Assembly (NCBI RefSeq): GCF_001423085.1
Contig: NZ_LMNU01000023.1
Span: 248,100-312,099 of the forward strand
Direction: 5' to 3'
DNA: 64,000 bases
DNA from: Methylobacterium sp. Leaf125
GTDB lineage: Bacteria; Pseudomonadota; Alphaproteobacteria; Rhizobiales; Beijerinckiaceae
Below the pieces are notes generated by a model. It did not search any database, was not told where the DNA came from, and was given only the letters and a program-made list of their open reading frames with translations. How positions within the stretch are numbered: position 1 is the first letter of the stretch; every line of letters begins with the position of its first letter. The translations under genes were made by a program, and so were the position numbers. Positions 9,080-19,466 of the stretch are shown one piece after another.

Positions 9080-9901
9080 ATGCGCATTCTCTTCCTCGGC
9101 GACGTGGTGGGCCGTCCCGGCCGGACTGTCATCTCGGACCGACTGCCGGCCCTTCGTGAACGTTGGCGCCTCGACTGCGTGGTCATCAACGGCGAGAACG
9201 CCGCCGGTGGGTTTGGGCTTACGGAAGCGATCTGCGACGAACTCCTCCAGGCAGGGGCCGACGCGGTGACGCTCGGCAACCATTCCTTCGACCAGCGCGA
9301 GGCCCTCGTCTTCATCCAGCGGCAGACCCGTCTGGTCCGGCCGGCAAACTATCCCCCGGGCACACCTGGCCGCGGAGCCACCGTGGTGGAAACCCGCAAG
9401 GGCGCCCGCGTGCTCATCCTGAACGTCATGGGCCGGCTCTACATGGATGCCCTGGACGATCCCTTCGCCTCGGCCGAACGGGAACTCTCCGTCTGCCCGT
9501 TGGGCGCCGTGGCGGATGCCGTCATCGTCGACGTCCACGCCGAGGCCACGAGCGAGAAGCAGGCCTTCGGTCACTTTCTCGACGGCCGCGCCAGCCTGGT
9601 CGTGGGCACCCACACCCACACCCCGACCTCGGATCACAGGATTCTCCCCGGCGGCACCGCCTATCTCTCGGATGCCGGCATGTGCGGCGACTACGACTCG
9701 ATCCTCGGCATGCAGAAGGAGGAGCCCCTGCGCCGGTTCCTGCAGAAGACGCCGGGAGCCCGCCTGGAAGTGGCCCACGGCGAAGGGACGCTCTGCGGGA
9801 TCGCGGTCGAGACCGACGACGCGACGGGCCTCGCCAGGAGCGTGGCCGCGGTACGCCTCGGACCGCATCTGGAGGAGACGTGGCCGCGAGCGTGGGATTA
9901 G
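9080..9901 (+). CDS. YmdB-family metallophosphoesterase (2',3'-cAMP phosphodiesterase-like)
   Basis: 273-aa member of the YmdB/TIGR00282 metallophosphoesterases. The metal-site motifs follow in order: MRILFLGDVVGRPGR, VINGENAAGGFGL, LGNHSFDQREAL, IVDVHAEATSEKQAF and VGTHTHTPTSDHRIL. The Bacillus homologue hydrolyses 2',3'-cyclic nucleotides and affects RNA turnover and biofilm behaviour; the role here is inferred. It starts 9 bases after the cyclo-ligase stop, so the two are probably co-transcribed, as seen in other alphaproteobacteria. Confidence 0.88.
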   Translation: MRILFLGDVVGRPGRTVISDRLPALRERWRLDCVVINGENAAGGFGLTEAICDELLQAGADAVTLGNHSFDQREALVFIQRQTRLVRPANYPPGTPGRGATVVETRKGARVLILNVMGRLYMDALDDPFASAERELSVCPLGAVADAVIVDVHAEATSEKQAFGHFLDGRASLVVGTHTHTPTSDHRILPGGTAYLSDAGMCGDYDSILGMQKEEPLRRFLQKTPGARLEVAHGEGTLCGIAVETDDATGLARSVAAVRLGPHLEETWPRAWD

Positions 9902-10042
9902 CCGGCGCAACGGAGCGCCCATCCACGGAACGAAACCGCGGGCGACTTGATCGGCGCCGAACCACCCTGCAATGTGCCGGCGCGTTCGCCCCGCTCGCTC
10001 TGCGCGGGGCGACAGTTCCGCGTTGAGAGTGTGCCCCAGCCG

Positions 10043-11038
10043 ATGGCGACCCCACCCGCACCCGCGACGATCGCCAAGCCGGGCATCTACCTCGTCCGGA
10101 TGCTGGTCTTCCTGATCCTGGTCGGCTTTCTCGCCTTCGTCCTGTTCCGTCAGATCACGCCGGCCTTCCTCACCAATCCGGGTCTCAACGGGCTCATCCT
10201 CGGGGTCCTGCTCATCGCCGTGCTGCTGGCCTTCGGGCAGGTGGTGCGGCTCTACCGGGAGGTGACCTACGTCAATGCCGTGGCGGCGGGCGAGAGCCCG
10301 AGCCGGCCGCCACCGCTGATGGCGCCCTTGGCACCGGCCATCGCCGCCCGGCACGACGGCCTCACCCTGACCACCAGCCGCGCCTTCCTCGACACCGCGG
10401 CCGCGCGCCTCGACGAGGGCCGCGAAATTCTGCGCTACGTTTCGGGCCTGCTGATCCTGCTGGGCCTGCTCGGGACGTTCTGGGGCCTGATCGACACGCT
10501 GAGCGCGGTCGGGTCGGTGATCAAGACCATGCGGGGCGGCGGCGAGGCCGCGGCGATGTTCGACGAGTTGAAGAACGGCCTCGCGGTGCCCCTTTCGGGC
10601 ATCGGTCTCGCCTTCTCGGCCTCGCTGTTCGGCCTCGCGAGCTCGCTGATCATCGGCTTCCTCGACCTGCAGGCCGGGCAGGCGCATGCGCGCTTCCACA
10701 ACGAGCTGGAGGACTGGCTCCTCTCCGGCGAAATACCACAGGGTCGTGTCGAGGTCGCGGCCCCGGCGAAGGTGCAACCCGCGCCCCTGCCGATACAGGA
10801 CCCTGCCAGCGCCCGCGAACTGAAAGAGGCCGTGGACCGTCTGACCGCCGTGGTGGCGGAGGGCGCCAACGGGCGCGTCGCCACCCAGGCCATGACGAAT
10901 CTCGCGGAAGGCATCCAGGGGCTCGTGCAGCACATGCGCGCCGAGCAGCAGATGATTCGCGACTGGGTCGAGGCCCAGGCGACGCGCGAGCGCGAACTGA
11001 AGCAGGTGCTGGAGCGCCTGGGCCGCGAGCGGACCTGA
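10043..11038 (+). CDS. MotA/TolQ/ExbB-type proton-channel protein
   Basis: Inner-membrane stator-like subunit, 331 aa from the ATG at 10043 (a GTG at 10031 is an alternative). Two membrane segments lie near residues 15-40 and 55-75, and another pair around ILRYVSGLLILLGLLGTFWG and LSGIGLAFSASLFGLASSLI, which is the MotA/ExbB core with its conserved Gly-Thr-x-x-Gly. The C-terminal third is a long helical, charged segment. The partner OmpA/MotB-like gene follows after one base. No flagellar genes are near, so it is more likely a cell-envelope ion-driven complex than a flagellar stator. Confidence 0.8.
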   Translation: MATPPAPATIAKPGIYLVRMLVFLILVGFLAFVLFRQITPAFLTNPGLNGLILGVLLIAVLLAFGQVVRLYREVTYVNAVAAGESPSRPPPLMAPLAPAIAARHDGLTLTTSRAFLDTAAARLDEGREILRYVSGLLILLGLLGTFWGLIDTLSAVGSVIKTMRGGGEAAAMFDELKNGLAVPLSGIGLAFSASLFGLASSLIIGFLDLQAGQAHARFHNELEDWLLSGEIPQGRVEVAAPAKVQPAPLPIQDPASARELKEAVDRLTAVVAEGANGRVATQAMTNLAEGIQGLVQHMRAEQQMIRDWVEAQATRERELKQVLERLGRERT

Positions 11039-11039
11039 C

Positions 11040-12053
11040 ATGGCCTCGACGCGCGGTCGCCGCGACCGGAGCCTGAACGTCTGGCCGGGCTACGTCGATG
11101 CCCTGGCGACGCTGCTGCTCGCGGTGGTCTTCCTGCTGACGATCTTCGTGGTCGGCCAGTTCTTCCTCTCCCAGGAGATCAGCGGCCGCGATTCGGTGCT
11201 GACCCGGCTCAATCGCCAGATCGCCGACCTGACGGACCTGCTGGCCCTGGAGCGCTCGACCCGCAAGACGCAGGAGGAGCAGGCCTCGTCCCTGCGCAGC
11301 ACCCTGCTCGGCGCGCAGGCCGACCGCGACCGCCTCAAGGCTCAGGCCGACGCGTCCCAGGGCGCGGCGGGGCGCCAGGGCGAGGTCGACAGGCAGCTGG
11401 CGGCCGAGCGCGCCAACACGGCGCGGGCCGTCTCGCAGATCGACCTGCTGAACGAGCAGATCGCGGCGATGCGGCGGCAGCTCGCCGCCCTCGAGGATGC
11501 CCTCGCGGCCTCCGAGACTCGCGACCGCGAGAGCCAGGCCCGCATCGCCGACCTCGGCAGCCGCCTCAACGTGGCCCTGGCCCAGAAGGTGCAGGAGCTC
11601 GCGCGCTATCGTTCGGACTTCTTCGGCCGCCTGCGCCAGATCCTCGGCAACCGCCCGGACATCCGCATCGTCGGCGACCGCTTCGTCCTGCAATCCGAGG
11701 TGCTGTTCCCGGCGGGGTCCGCCAGCCTGAAGCCGGAGGCCGGGCCCGAGCTCGACCGCATCGCCGGTGCGATCCTCGACCTCGCCAAGCAGATCCCGGC
11801 CGACATTCCCTGGGTGCTGCGCATCGACGGGCATACCGATGCGCGGCCGATCGCCAGCGCGCAGTTCCCCTCGAACTGGGCGCTGTCGGCGGCCCGCGCC
11901 ATCGCGGTCGTGCAGGCGATGGTGGCCAAGGGCATCCCGCCCCAGCACCTCCTCGCCGCCGCCTTCGGCGAGTTCCAGCCCATCGAGGCCGGCACGACCG
12001 AGGAGGCCTATGCCCGCAACCGCCGCATCGAGATGAAGCTCACCGAGCGCTGA
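11040..12053 (+). CDS. MotB-like OmpA-domain peptidoglycan-binding protein
   Basis: 337-aa partner of the MotA-like protein. After a basic N-terminus there is one membrane helix, GYVDALATLLLAVVFLLTIF, with an Asp at its start in the position of the proton-accepting Asp of MotB. A long coiled coil follows (about residues 50-190, rich in RQIADL, LRSTLLGAQAD, MRRQLAALEDAL), then a C-terminal OmpA domain: VLFPAGSASLKPEAGPELD, LRIDGHTDARPI and RNRRIEMKL. It should anchor the channel to peptidoglycan. The long coiled coil is unlike flagellar MotB. Confidence 0.82.
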   Translation: MASTRGRRDRSLNVWPGYVDALATLLLAVVFLLTIFVVGQFFLSQEISGRDSVLTRLNRQIADLTDLLALERSTRKTQEEQASSLRSTLLGAQADRDRLKAQADASQGAAGRQGEVDRQLAAERANTARAVSQIDLLNEQIAAMRRQLAALEDALAASETRDRESQARIADLGSRLNVALAQKVQELARYRSDFFGRLRQILGNRPDIRIVGDRFVLQSEVLFPAGSASLKPEAGPELDRIAGAILDLAKQIPADIPWVLRIDGHTDARPIASAQFPSNWALSAARAIAVVQAMVAKGIPPQHLLAAAFGEFQPIEAGTTEEAYARNRRIEMKLTER

Positions 12054-12062
12054 GCCGGTGCC

Positions 12063-12446
12063 TCACTTCACAATCCGGTCGAGGTGGTTGTTGACGAAGA
12101 AGTACAGCTCCTTCGCGCCGGGCTCGTTGTAGAGCACCTGCACCTCGCGGCCAGCGCGCCCCTCCCCCACCAGCACGTCGGTGGGCGGCTTGCCCTTGAG
12201 CCGGACGAGGTCGCACTCGCCGATGCCGATCTCGATCGCGGGGGCTCCGGCCGGCGCGGGCGCCGTGCAGGTCCCGTCCCCGGTCAGGACGGGTCCCTGG
12301 AACGTCGGGGCGGGTGCGGGCCGCGGCGCGGCGACGGGGAGCGGCTCGGGCGCCCGGGTCTCGGTGCTGGTGCTGGTGCAGGCGGACAGGCCGCCGGCCG
12401 CAAGCGCGGCCAGGATGAGCAGGCGCGGGAGGTGGGAAGCGGGCAC
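12063..12446 (-). CDS. Putative lipoprotein
   Basis: 127-aa protein from a GTG start with AGGA 9 bases upstream. The N-terminus is a lipoprotein signal ending in the lipobox LSAC (Cys-23), followed by a Thr/Pro/Ala-rich linker (about residues 24-55). The globular part has four further acidic and aromatic blocks, including EIGIGECDLVRLKG, EVQVLYNEPGAKELY and a C-terminal FFVNNHLDRIVK. I do not recognise the family. It starts 11 bases after the S10 peptidase stop on the same strand and converges with the MotB-like gene, 9 bases between the stops. Confidence 0.72.
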   Translation of the reverse strand: MPASHLPRLLILAALAAGGLSACTSTSTETRAPEPLPVAAPRPAPAPTFQGPVLTGDGTCTAPAPAGAPAIEIGIGECDLVRLKGKPPTDVLVGEGRAGREVQVLYNEPGAKELYFFVNNHLDRIVK

Positions 12447-12457
12447 GACACGGGTCC

Positions 12458-14011
12458 TCAGCGCTGCGCGGGGCTCCGCGCGCTGAGCGCGGCCGCGTAG
12501 AGAGCCGCCGCGTCCCGATGGAACGCGGCGCGCGAATCCGGTCGGGAATAGAACATGTGCCCGCCCGGGTACACGGCGAGATCGAGGCGTCCGCCGCCAT
12601 AGGCCGGCATCTGGTCGATCAGGAGCTTCGACGCGAAATACGGAGTGACCAGGTCGGTATACCCGTGGGCGACCAGCACCCGCATGTTGCCGTCGAGGGC
12701 CAGCACGCCGCGCAGGGCGCCGAGGGATTCGGGCGCCGAGCGGCCGCCGCCCCAGGTCCAGCCCCGGTTCACCGCGGTGTTGAGCAACTCGTAGCGCAGA
12801 TCCGGCACCCGGTAGTTCAGCGTGTCGTTGTAGAGCGCGATCATCGCGCTGGTCAGCGGCGCCTGGAGCGCGGTCAGCAGCGGGTCCTCGAAGCCCGAAT
12901 AGGCGGCATTCGGGTCCGGGTCCCAGCCGGTCACGCCGGTATCGTAGGCGCTGGCGACGCGGCCGGTATCGCGGCCGATCTCGCGCTGGACGCTCTGGCC
13001 CGAGAGCCGGCCGGCCTGCCGCCGGACGAAGCTCGGGTCGAGCCCGGTCAGGGCGCCGACCCGGTCGCCCAGCCGGGCCACGGCGGCGCTGTCGGACGGC
13101 CCCTTCAGGAGATCGGCGAGGTAGGGCCCAGTGGCGTAGGCCTCCGCGTCCGCCATCGTCTCGCGCGTCGGGCTGCCGCCCGCCCGCTCGATGGCCGCCG
13201 CCGCGAAGGACGGCAGCTTGATCACGTGGCCCCAGGGCGTCGTGCGCGGTGCCTGCAGCCAAGCGAAATCGAGCACCGGCGAGAGCAGAACCATGCCCGA
13301 CAGGCCGACGCCGATCTCCTCCTGGAGCTTCGAGGCGATCAGCGGACCGCGGAAGCCGCCATAGCTCTCGCCCACGTAGAATTTCGGCGCGGCCATGCGG
13401 TCGTTGGTGCGCAGCCAGCGGGCGATGGCCGAGGCCAGCACGGAGGCATCGGCATCGATGCTCCAGTAGCGCTTGGCATCGCCATCGGCCGCGCGGCTGT
13501 AGCCGGTGCCCACGGGGTCGAGGAACACGAGGTCGGTGAAGTCGAGCCAGGTCCCGTCATTGGGCACCAGGCCGATCGGTGCCGACGGGCTGATGCTGGC
13601 GCCCTCCACCGGCAGACGCCAGGGCCCGATCGCCCCGATGTTCAGGTAGGCCGAGGCGGCGCCGGGCCCGCCATTCACCGCGAAGGTGACGGGGCGCGCC
13701 GCGTCCCCCGTCTTGCCGCCGCCCTGGCCGGCCAGGCTGTAGGCGATAAAGGCGATCTCCGCCTGGAGCTTGCCGGCCTCGTCGACCAGGGGCAGGCTGC
13801 CGGCGCGGGCCGTGAAGGCGAGCGTGCGCCCATCCGGGAGCGTGACGCTGTGTTCGGTGACCACGTCCGCGGGGAGCTTGCCGCCCTGGGGGGCGCGCGG
13901 CTCGGGCGCTCTTCGCGCCTCGGCCGGCCGCTCACCCTGCGGGGCGGGCTGCGCCTGCAGGGGCGGGGTCGCGATCAGCAGGGCCGCGAGGCCGATGGCG
14001 AGACGTATCAT
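12458..14011 (-). CDS. Secreted serine carboxypeptidase, peptidase family S10
   Basis: 517-aa exported peptidase; GAGGA precedes the ATG at 14011 and the N-terminus is a Sec signal (IRLAIGLAALLIATPPLQAQ). S10 enzymes remove C-terminal residues at acid pH. The alpha/beta-hydrolase triad is intact: YVGESYGGFRGP (Ser about residue 214), HGYTDLVTPYF (Asp about 453) and YPGGHMFYSR (His about 485), with NGGPGAAS as the oxyanion/substrate loop. A Pro/Arg-rich linker follows the signal. It is probably periplasmic or extracellular and scavenges peptides. It is in line with the downstream lipoprotein. Confidence 0.88.
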   Translation of the reverse strand: MIRLAIGLAALLIATPPLQAQPAPQGERPAEARRAPEPRAPQGGKLPADVVTEHSVTLPDGRTLAFTARAGSLPLVDEAGKLQAEIAFIAYSLAGQGGGKTGDAARPVTFAVNGGPGAASAYLNIGAIGPWRLPVEGASISPSAPIGLVPNDGTWLDFTDLVFLDPVGTGYSRAADGDAKRYWSIDADASVLASAIARWLRTNDRMAAPKFYVGESYGGFRGPLIASKLQEEIGVGLSGMVLLSPVLDFAWLQAPRTTPWGHVIKLPSFAAAAIERAGGSPTRETMADAEAYATGPYLADLLKGPSDSAAVARLGDRVGALTGLDPSFVRRQAGRLSGQSVQREIGRDTGRVASAYDTGVTGWDPDPNAAYSGFEDPLLTALQAPLTSAMIALYNDTLNYRVPDLRYELLNTAVNRGWTWGGGRSAPESLGALRGVLALDGNMRVLVAHGYTDLVTPYFASKLLIDQMPAYGGGRLDLAVYPGGHMFYSRPDSRAAFHRDAAALYAAALSARSPAQR

Positions 14012-14049
14012 GGCGGATCCTCTCGGCGATGGTCGGTAGGGGGACGACG

Positions 14050-14520
14050 TCAGGCCTTCTTCTGCCAACGGCCGTCCTCGTCCTGCTGCCAATAGGCGAT
14101 GGTGTGTCCGGCGGCCTTCGCCTCCTTCCACTGCTCGCGGGCGCGCAGCAGCGAATCCTGGTCGGTGCCGTCGAACAGCACGCAGATCCGCGCATAGTCG
14201 GCGGCATCGGACGGCAGGTCGGCGCCTTCCACCAGGAAGCGGATCGAGGCAGCGTTCGGGTTCACCGCCTTCAGGGTCAGCACGACGGGCTGGCTGGCCG
14301 CGTCGGCGTCCCGGTCGGTCCCGTGCGGCAGGAAGCTGTCGTCGCTGTACGTCCAGAGCTGGTCGTCGAGCGCCTGGAGCCGTTCCTCGCTGGCCGCCTG
14401 GATGGTCGCACGCCACTGGCGCTCCAACGAGCGCTCCAGCAGGTTCGGGAGCACCGTCTCGAGGGGCTGATTCTGGAGGTGGTAGAACAGGATCTCGGTC
14501 ACAGGCTGCAAGGTAGTCAT
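14050..14520 (-). CDS. holC: DNA polymerase III chi subunit
   Basis: 156-aa protein starting MTTLQPVTEILFYHLQNQPL, the family-typical N-terminus (EI.FYHL), with RILSLER-like ERSLERQWRATIQ, the motif DDQLWTYSDDSFLPHG and the C-terminal region FDGTDQDSLLRAREQWK. HolC bridges the clamp loader and single-stranded DNA-binding protein on the lagging strand. It lies 38 bases upstream of the S10 peptidase and diverges from the SDR gene. The length agrees with alphaproteobacterial HolC. Confidence 0.85.
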   Translation of the reverse strand: MTTLQPVTEILFYHLQNQPLETVLPNLLERSLERQWRATIQAASEERLQALDDQLWTYSDDSFLPHGTDRDADAASQPVVLTLKAVNPNAASIRFLVEGADLPSDAADYARICVLFDGTDQDSLLRAREQWKEAKAAGHTIAYWQQDEDGRWQKKA

Positions 14521-14691
14521 GCGGCGCGCCAAAGCCAGCGGCATCGCCGCCCGCCGCGCCTCTTCCCCTGGGCGAAGCCGCGCGTGAAAACCGCGCAGGC
14601 GCGCCCTGGGAACAGAACCCGCGGGCCTCCCGCGAGTAAGCGTTCGAGGACGCCGGTGGCGATCCGTGCGAACGGGCGGGGAATGGGCACG

Positions 14692-15705
14692 ATGCGACAC
14701 CGGAAGGCGCTGCGCGATCAGGTGATGGTGATCACGGGAGCTTCGAGCGGCATCGGTCTCGCCACGGCCCGCATGGCAGCCCAGGCCGGGGTCCGGGTGG
14801 TCCTGGCGGCCCGCAGCGGCGACACCCTCGCGCGCATTGCGCGGGAGATCGAGGGCGCGGGCGGTCACGCCGTCGCCGTGGCGGCGGATGTCGGCCAGCG
14901 CGCCGACGTCCAGGCCGTCGCGGACCGCGCCATCGCTGCCTTCGGTGGGTTCGACACCTGGGTGAACGTGGCCGGCCTGACCATCTACGGGCCACTCAGC
15001 AAGGTCTCCGATGCCGATCACGAGCGCCTGCTTCAGACCAACCTCTGGGGCACGGTCTACGGCACGCTGATCGCGGCCGATCACCTGCGCGAGCGGGGGG
15101 GCAGCATCATCAATATCGGCAGTGTCGCGAGCGACCTCGCCTTCCCCTTCCAGGGCATGTACTGCGCCAGCAAGCACGCGATCAAAGGATTCACCGACGC
15201 CTTCCGCATGGAGCTCGCCGATGAAGGCGCACCGATCTCGGTGACCTTGATCAAGCCGACCTCCATCGACACGCCGCTGCCGCACCGCGCGCGCAACTAC
15301 ATGGATCACGAGCCGATGCTGCCGCCCCCGGTCTACCGGCCGGAAGAGGTGGCGCGCGCCATCCTGCATGCCGCCGTGCATCCCGAGCGCGACATCGTCG
15401 TCGGCGGCGGGGGCAAAGCCCTGACCAGTCTCAAGGAATTTTCGCCGGGCACCTACGATCTGCTGGCGCCCGCGATCATCGCCCTCCAGAAGCGCCGCGA
15501 GGCCCCGCGCAATCCCGACGGCACCTTGCACGGCCCCGGACAGGACGGCGAGACGCGGGGCGACCAGCCCGGCTACGTGCAGCGAAGCAGCACCTACACA
15601 AGGGCGTCCCTTCATCCGGCCTCGACGGCGCTTCGGCTCGGTCTCGGCCTCGCCGCGACCGCCTTCCTCGCCGGACAGAGCCGCCGTCGCCGGCGTCCGC
15701 TCTGA
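14692..15705 (+). CDS. Short-chain dehydrogenase/reductase
   Basis: 337-aa classical SDR with a C-terminal extension. The cofactor loop is TGASSGIG (residues about 15-22), then DVGQRADVQAV, NVAGLTIYGPL, the Ser of NIGSVAS (about 142) and YCASK (Tyr about 157, Lys about 161). The C-terminus past residue 290 is Arg/Ser-rich with a hydrophobic stretch LRLGLGLAATAFLAG that may touch the membrane. The substrate is unknown. An ATG at 14683 is also possible, but the GGCGGGG element is better spaced for 14692. The stop overlaps the ATG of the next gene (TGATG), so translation is coupled. Confidence 0.83.
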   Translation: MRHRKALRDQVMVITGASSGIGLATARMAAQAGVRVVLAARSGDTLARIAREIEGAGGHAVAVAADVGQRADVQAVADRAIAAFGGFDTWVNVAGLTIYGPLSKVSDADHERLLQTNLWGTVYGTLIAADHLRERGGSIINIGSVASDLAFPFQGMYCASKHAIKGFTDAFRMELADEGAPISVTLIKPTSIDTPLPHRARNYMDHEPMLPPPVYRPEEVARAILHAAVHPERDIVVGGGGKALTSLKEFSPGTYDLLAPAIIALQKRREAPRNPDGTLHGPGQDGETRGDQPGYVQRSSTYTRASLHPASTALRLGLGLAATAFLAGQSRRRRRPL

Positions 15706-16610
15706 TGGCGGCCGGATCCCTCGTCAGCCCGGTCGGCCGGGTCTCGCCCGCGGTCTCCGAGCGTCTCGTGCCCCGATCGACCCTCGACCTGCCGGACGGG
15801 CGCACGCTGGCCTATGCCGAAGCCGGGACCGGAGCGCCGGTCGTGGTCATCCACGGCACGCTGATGACCCTGGAAGACATGTGGCTCGGACCGGTGCCTC
15901 GCCTCGCCGAGCAGTTCCGGGTCATCGCCGTCGACCGACCGGGCCACGGCTTCAGCAGGCGCCGCGGCGCCAGCGATGCCCATCTCTGGCAACAGGCGGC
16001 CCTGATCCGCGACGGCGTTCGGGCGCTCGGCCTGGAGCGGCCGATCATCGTCGGGCATTCCTACGGTGGTGCGGTGGCGCTGGCCTACGGCCTCCAGTTC
16101 CCGGAAGAGATCGCCGGCGTCGTCGCCCTGGCGCCGATCTGCTTCCCCGAGCCGCGCCTGGAACACCTTCTCTTCTGCCCCCGGGCGGCCCCCGGCGGAC
16201 ATTTCGCGTCGCGCGTCCTCGGCCGCGCGATGGACCCGGCGCTGCTGCCCCTGCTCTGGAACGCGATGTTCCTGCCGGCCACGATGCCCCCCGGCTACGC
16301 GGCCGCCAACCCGTTCGGCCTCGCGGGAACCGCGGAACAACTGGTGGCCGAAGGGGAGGATGCGGCCGGCCTGATGTCGGGCCTGACCCGCAGCGCCCTG
16401 TCCTATCAGGCCTGCCGGGTGCCGGTCCGGATCCTCGCCGGCGACTCGGACATCGTGGTCAGTACGCCGCGACACGGATACTGGGCCTCGCACCGGATTC
16501 CGGGCGCCGCCTTCACCCTCCTGTCGGGGACCGGGCACATGCTGCATCACCAGCATCCCGACGCCGTCCTGGGCGCGGTCCGCGCCCTCGCCGATCACGT
16601 TCCCGCGTGA
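15705..16610 (+). CDS. Alpha/beta hydrolase
   Basis: 301-aa alpha/beta-hydrolase fold protein. It shows the oxyanion segment VVVIHGTLMTLEDMW, the nucleophile elbow VGHSYGGAVALAYG (Ser about residue 118), an acid in ILAGDSDIVVS and the catalytic His in LSGTGHMLHHQHP. No signal peptide is clear. It is translationally coupled to the SDR upstream, so the two may act on the same, unknown, substrate. Esterase, lipase or dehalogenase-type activity cannot be separated by sequence alone. Confidence 0.82.
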   Translation: MAAGSLVSPVGRVSPAVSERLVPRSTLDLPDGRTLAYAEAGTGAPVVVIHGTLMTLEDMWLGPVPRLAEQFRVIAVDRPGHGFSRRRGASDAHLWQQAALIRDGVRALGLERPIIVGHSYGGAVALAYGLQFPEEIAGVVALAPICFPEPRLEHLLFCPRAAPGGHFASRVLGRAMDPALLPLLWNAMFLPATMPPGYAAANPFGLAGTAEQLVAEGEDAAGLMSGLTRSALSYQACRVPVRILAGDSDIVVSTPRHGYWASHRIPGAAFTLLSGTGHMLHHQHPDAVLGAVRALADHVPA

Positions 16611-16809
16611 GCGCGGTCTCAATCGCACCGGGCTCGTTTTTGCTCAGGCTTCGTCAACCGGAAGCCATTATTGCGGTGCACACGCAACCCGGCGGCGGCG
16701 CAACCCCAGGCGCTGCCCAACTGTCTTCCCCCGATCGTCGTCTCTTCCCCCCATTCTCGCCGGCGACCCGCGACCGGGTGACCGAGCGATCAGCCAAGGA
16801 TCTCAGTCC

Positions 16810-17040
16810 GTGAGCTTCACCGTCAGCGCGCGCGTCTCGGAGCGGTGCTTCAGTTTCCGCCACAGCTCGATCCTGGGCGCCGTGGAGCAGGGCTGGTCGC
16901 TGATGACCGCGGGGATGACCGAGGTGAAGATCACCGATCCCTCGGGGCGCGTCCATTGCCCGAACGCCCTGCACCAGCACCTGTTCGGACCGCGCGACAC
17001 GGCGCGGCCCGAGACGAGCCTCACCGCGCTCGCGGCCTGA
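16810..17040 (+). CDS. Small hypothetical protein (76 aa)
   Basis: GTG start with AAGGA 9 bases upstream supports translation. The 76-aa product (VSFTVSARVSERCFSFRHSS at the N-terminus) has a mixed composition and no membrane segment, signal or motif I recognise. It converges with the 100-aa gene on the minus strand with 10 bases between the stops. The function is unknown. Confidence 0.5.
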   Translation: MSFTVSARVSERCFSFRHSSILGAVEQGWSLMTAGMTEVKITDPSGRVHCPNALHQHLFGPRDTARPETSLTALAA

Positions 17041-17050
17041 ACCTCGCGCG

Positions 17051-17353
17051 TCAGCGCTGAACGGTCTTTCCACCGAAGGTAGAGAACGACTCGTCGATGA
17101 CGCCCTTCTGCGCGGCATCGGCGTCGACCCGAACCTGGATCGCCGCCGTCAGCGCGGGCTCGCCCTCGGTCTCGCCCTTCTTCCGCCCGTCCTCCAGATC
17201 GCCGCCGGCCTGCTCGGTTCCGGCACTGTTGCGCTCGCCCGTCGAGACGACCGTGATCGCCTTCCGGTCGAGGCCGTGCTCCTGCACGAGGTGCTCCACG
17301 CTCATCTCGGCATCGCGGCGGGTCTCGAAATCAGCGGTGAAGATCGGCGGCAT
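17051..17353 (-). CDS. Small hypothetical protein, general-stress-protein-like fold possible
   Basis: 100-aa acidic protein. The N-terminal half (TADFETRRDAEMSVEHLVQE, then HGLDRKAITVVS) looks like the alpha/beta unit found in small general-stress proteins of the GSP17M/YflT kind, in which a domain begins with a phrase such as FDTRADAERA. The middle is a charged Gly/Glu/Lys linker, and the end (TAAIQVRVDADAAQKGVIDE) resembles a second strand-helix unit. The family link is inference. It lies about 240 bases downstream of pyrG on the same strand. Confidence 0.6.
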   Translation of the reverse strand: MPPIFTADFETRRDAEMSVEHLVQEHGLDRKAITVVSTGERNSAGTEQAGGDLEDGRKKGETEGEPALTAAIQVRVDADAAQKGVIDESFSTFGGKTVQR

Positions 17354-17558
17354 TCCATGACTCCATCTGGGGAAGCGACCCCGTGTGGACAGTCAATGGA
17401 GCAACGGGGGTGACGTTCCCCCCGGCAGAAGCGTCGCCGGCTCGTCCGGTGCGCGGTCCGGGCGGCGTCCGTCCGCGCCCGGCCGGAACCGCGCTCCGTC
17501 GGACCGTCGTCGGTTCTCGCCCTGGGCCGGTGCCGGCGTATCGGGCCGCGCTCCGGCA

Positions 17559-17583
17559 GGGACGGTCGGCGGGCGACCGTCCC
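17559..17583 (-). terminator. Possible terminator after pyrG
   Basis: A perfect 10-bp stem (GGGACGGTCG/CGACCGTCCC, 5-base loop) begins 9 bases beyond the pyrG stop. There is no U-run on the minus strand, so it is either a weak intrinsic terminator or a 3'-end stabilising hairpin. Confidence 0.4.
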
Positions 17584-17591
17584 CTCCGGGG

Positions 17592-19271
<1,680 letters not shown>

Positions 19272-19466
19272 CTATCCCCCGCGAGGTCTGCGCATGCGGG
19301 GCGAGGACGCCGTTCGATCGGCCTTGCAACGATGATCGGCGTCTGAACCCTCGGACGCCGCGTATCTCGATCACCCGGGCGCTCGCAGCGAGCGACCGGC
19401 CCCAGCGAACACGCCGCGGTTAAGACGGGGTCAAAGGCGACGTTCGTGGCGCCCTGAACCGCCCGA

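Noticed and set aside
10043..12053. Zorya-like ZorA/ZorB anti-phage system
   Set aside because: The MotA-like and OmpA-like pair is reminiscent of ZorAB, but no ZorC, ZorD or ZorE-like gene follows; the next gene (minus strand) is a small lipoprotein, and the upstream genes are housekeeping.
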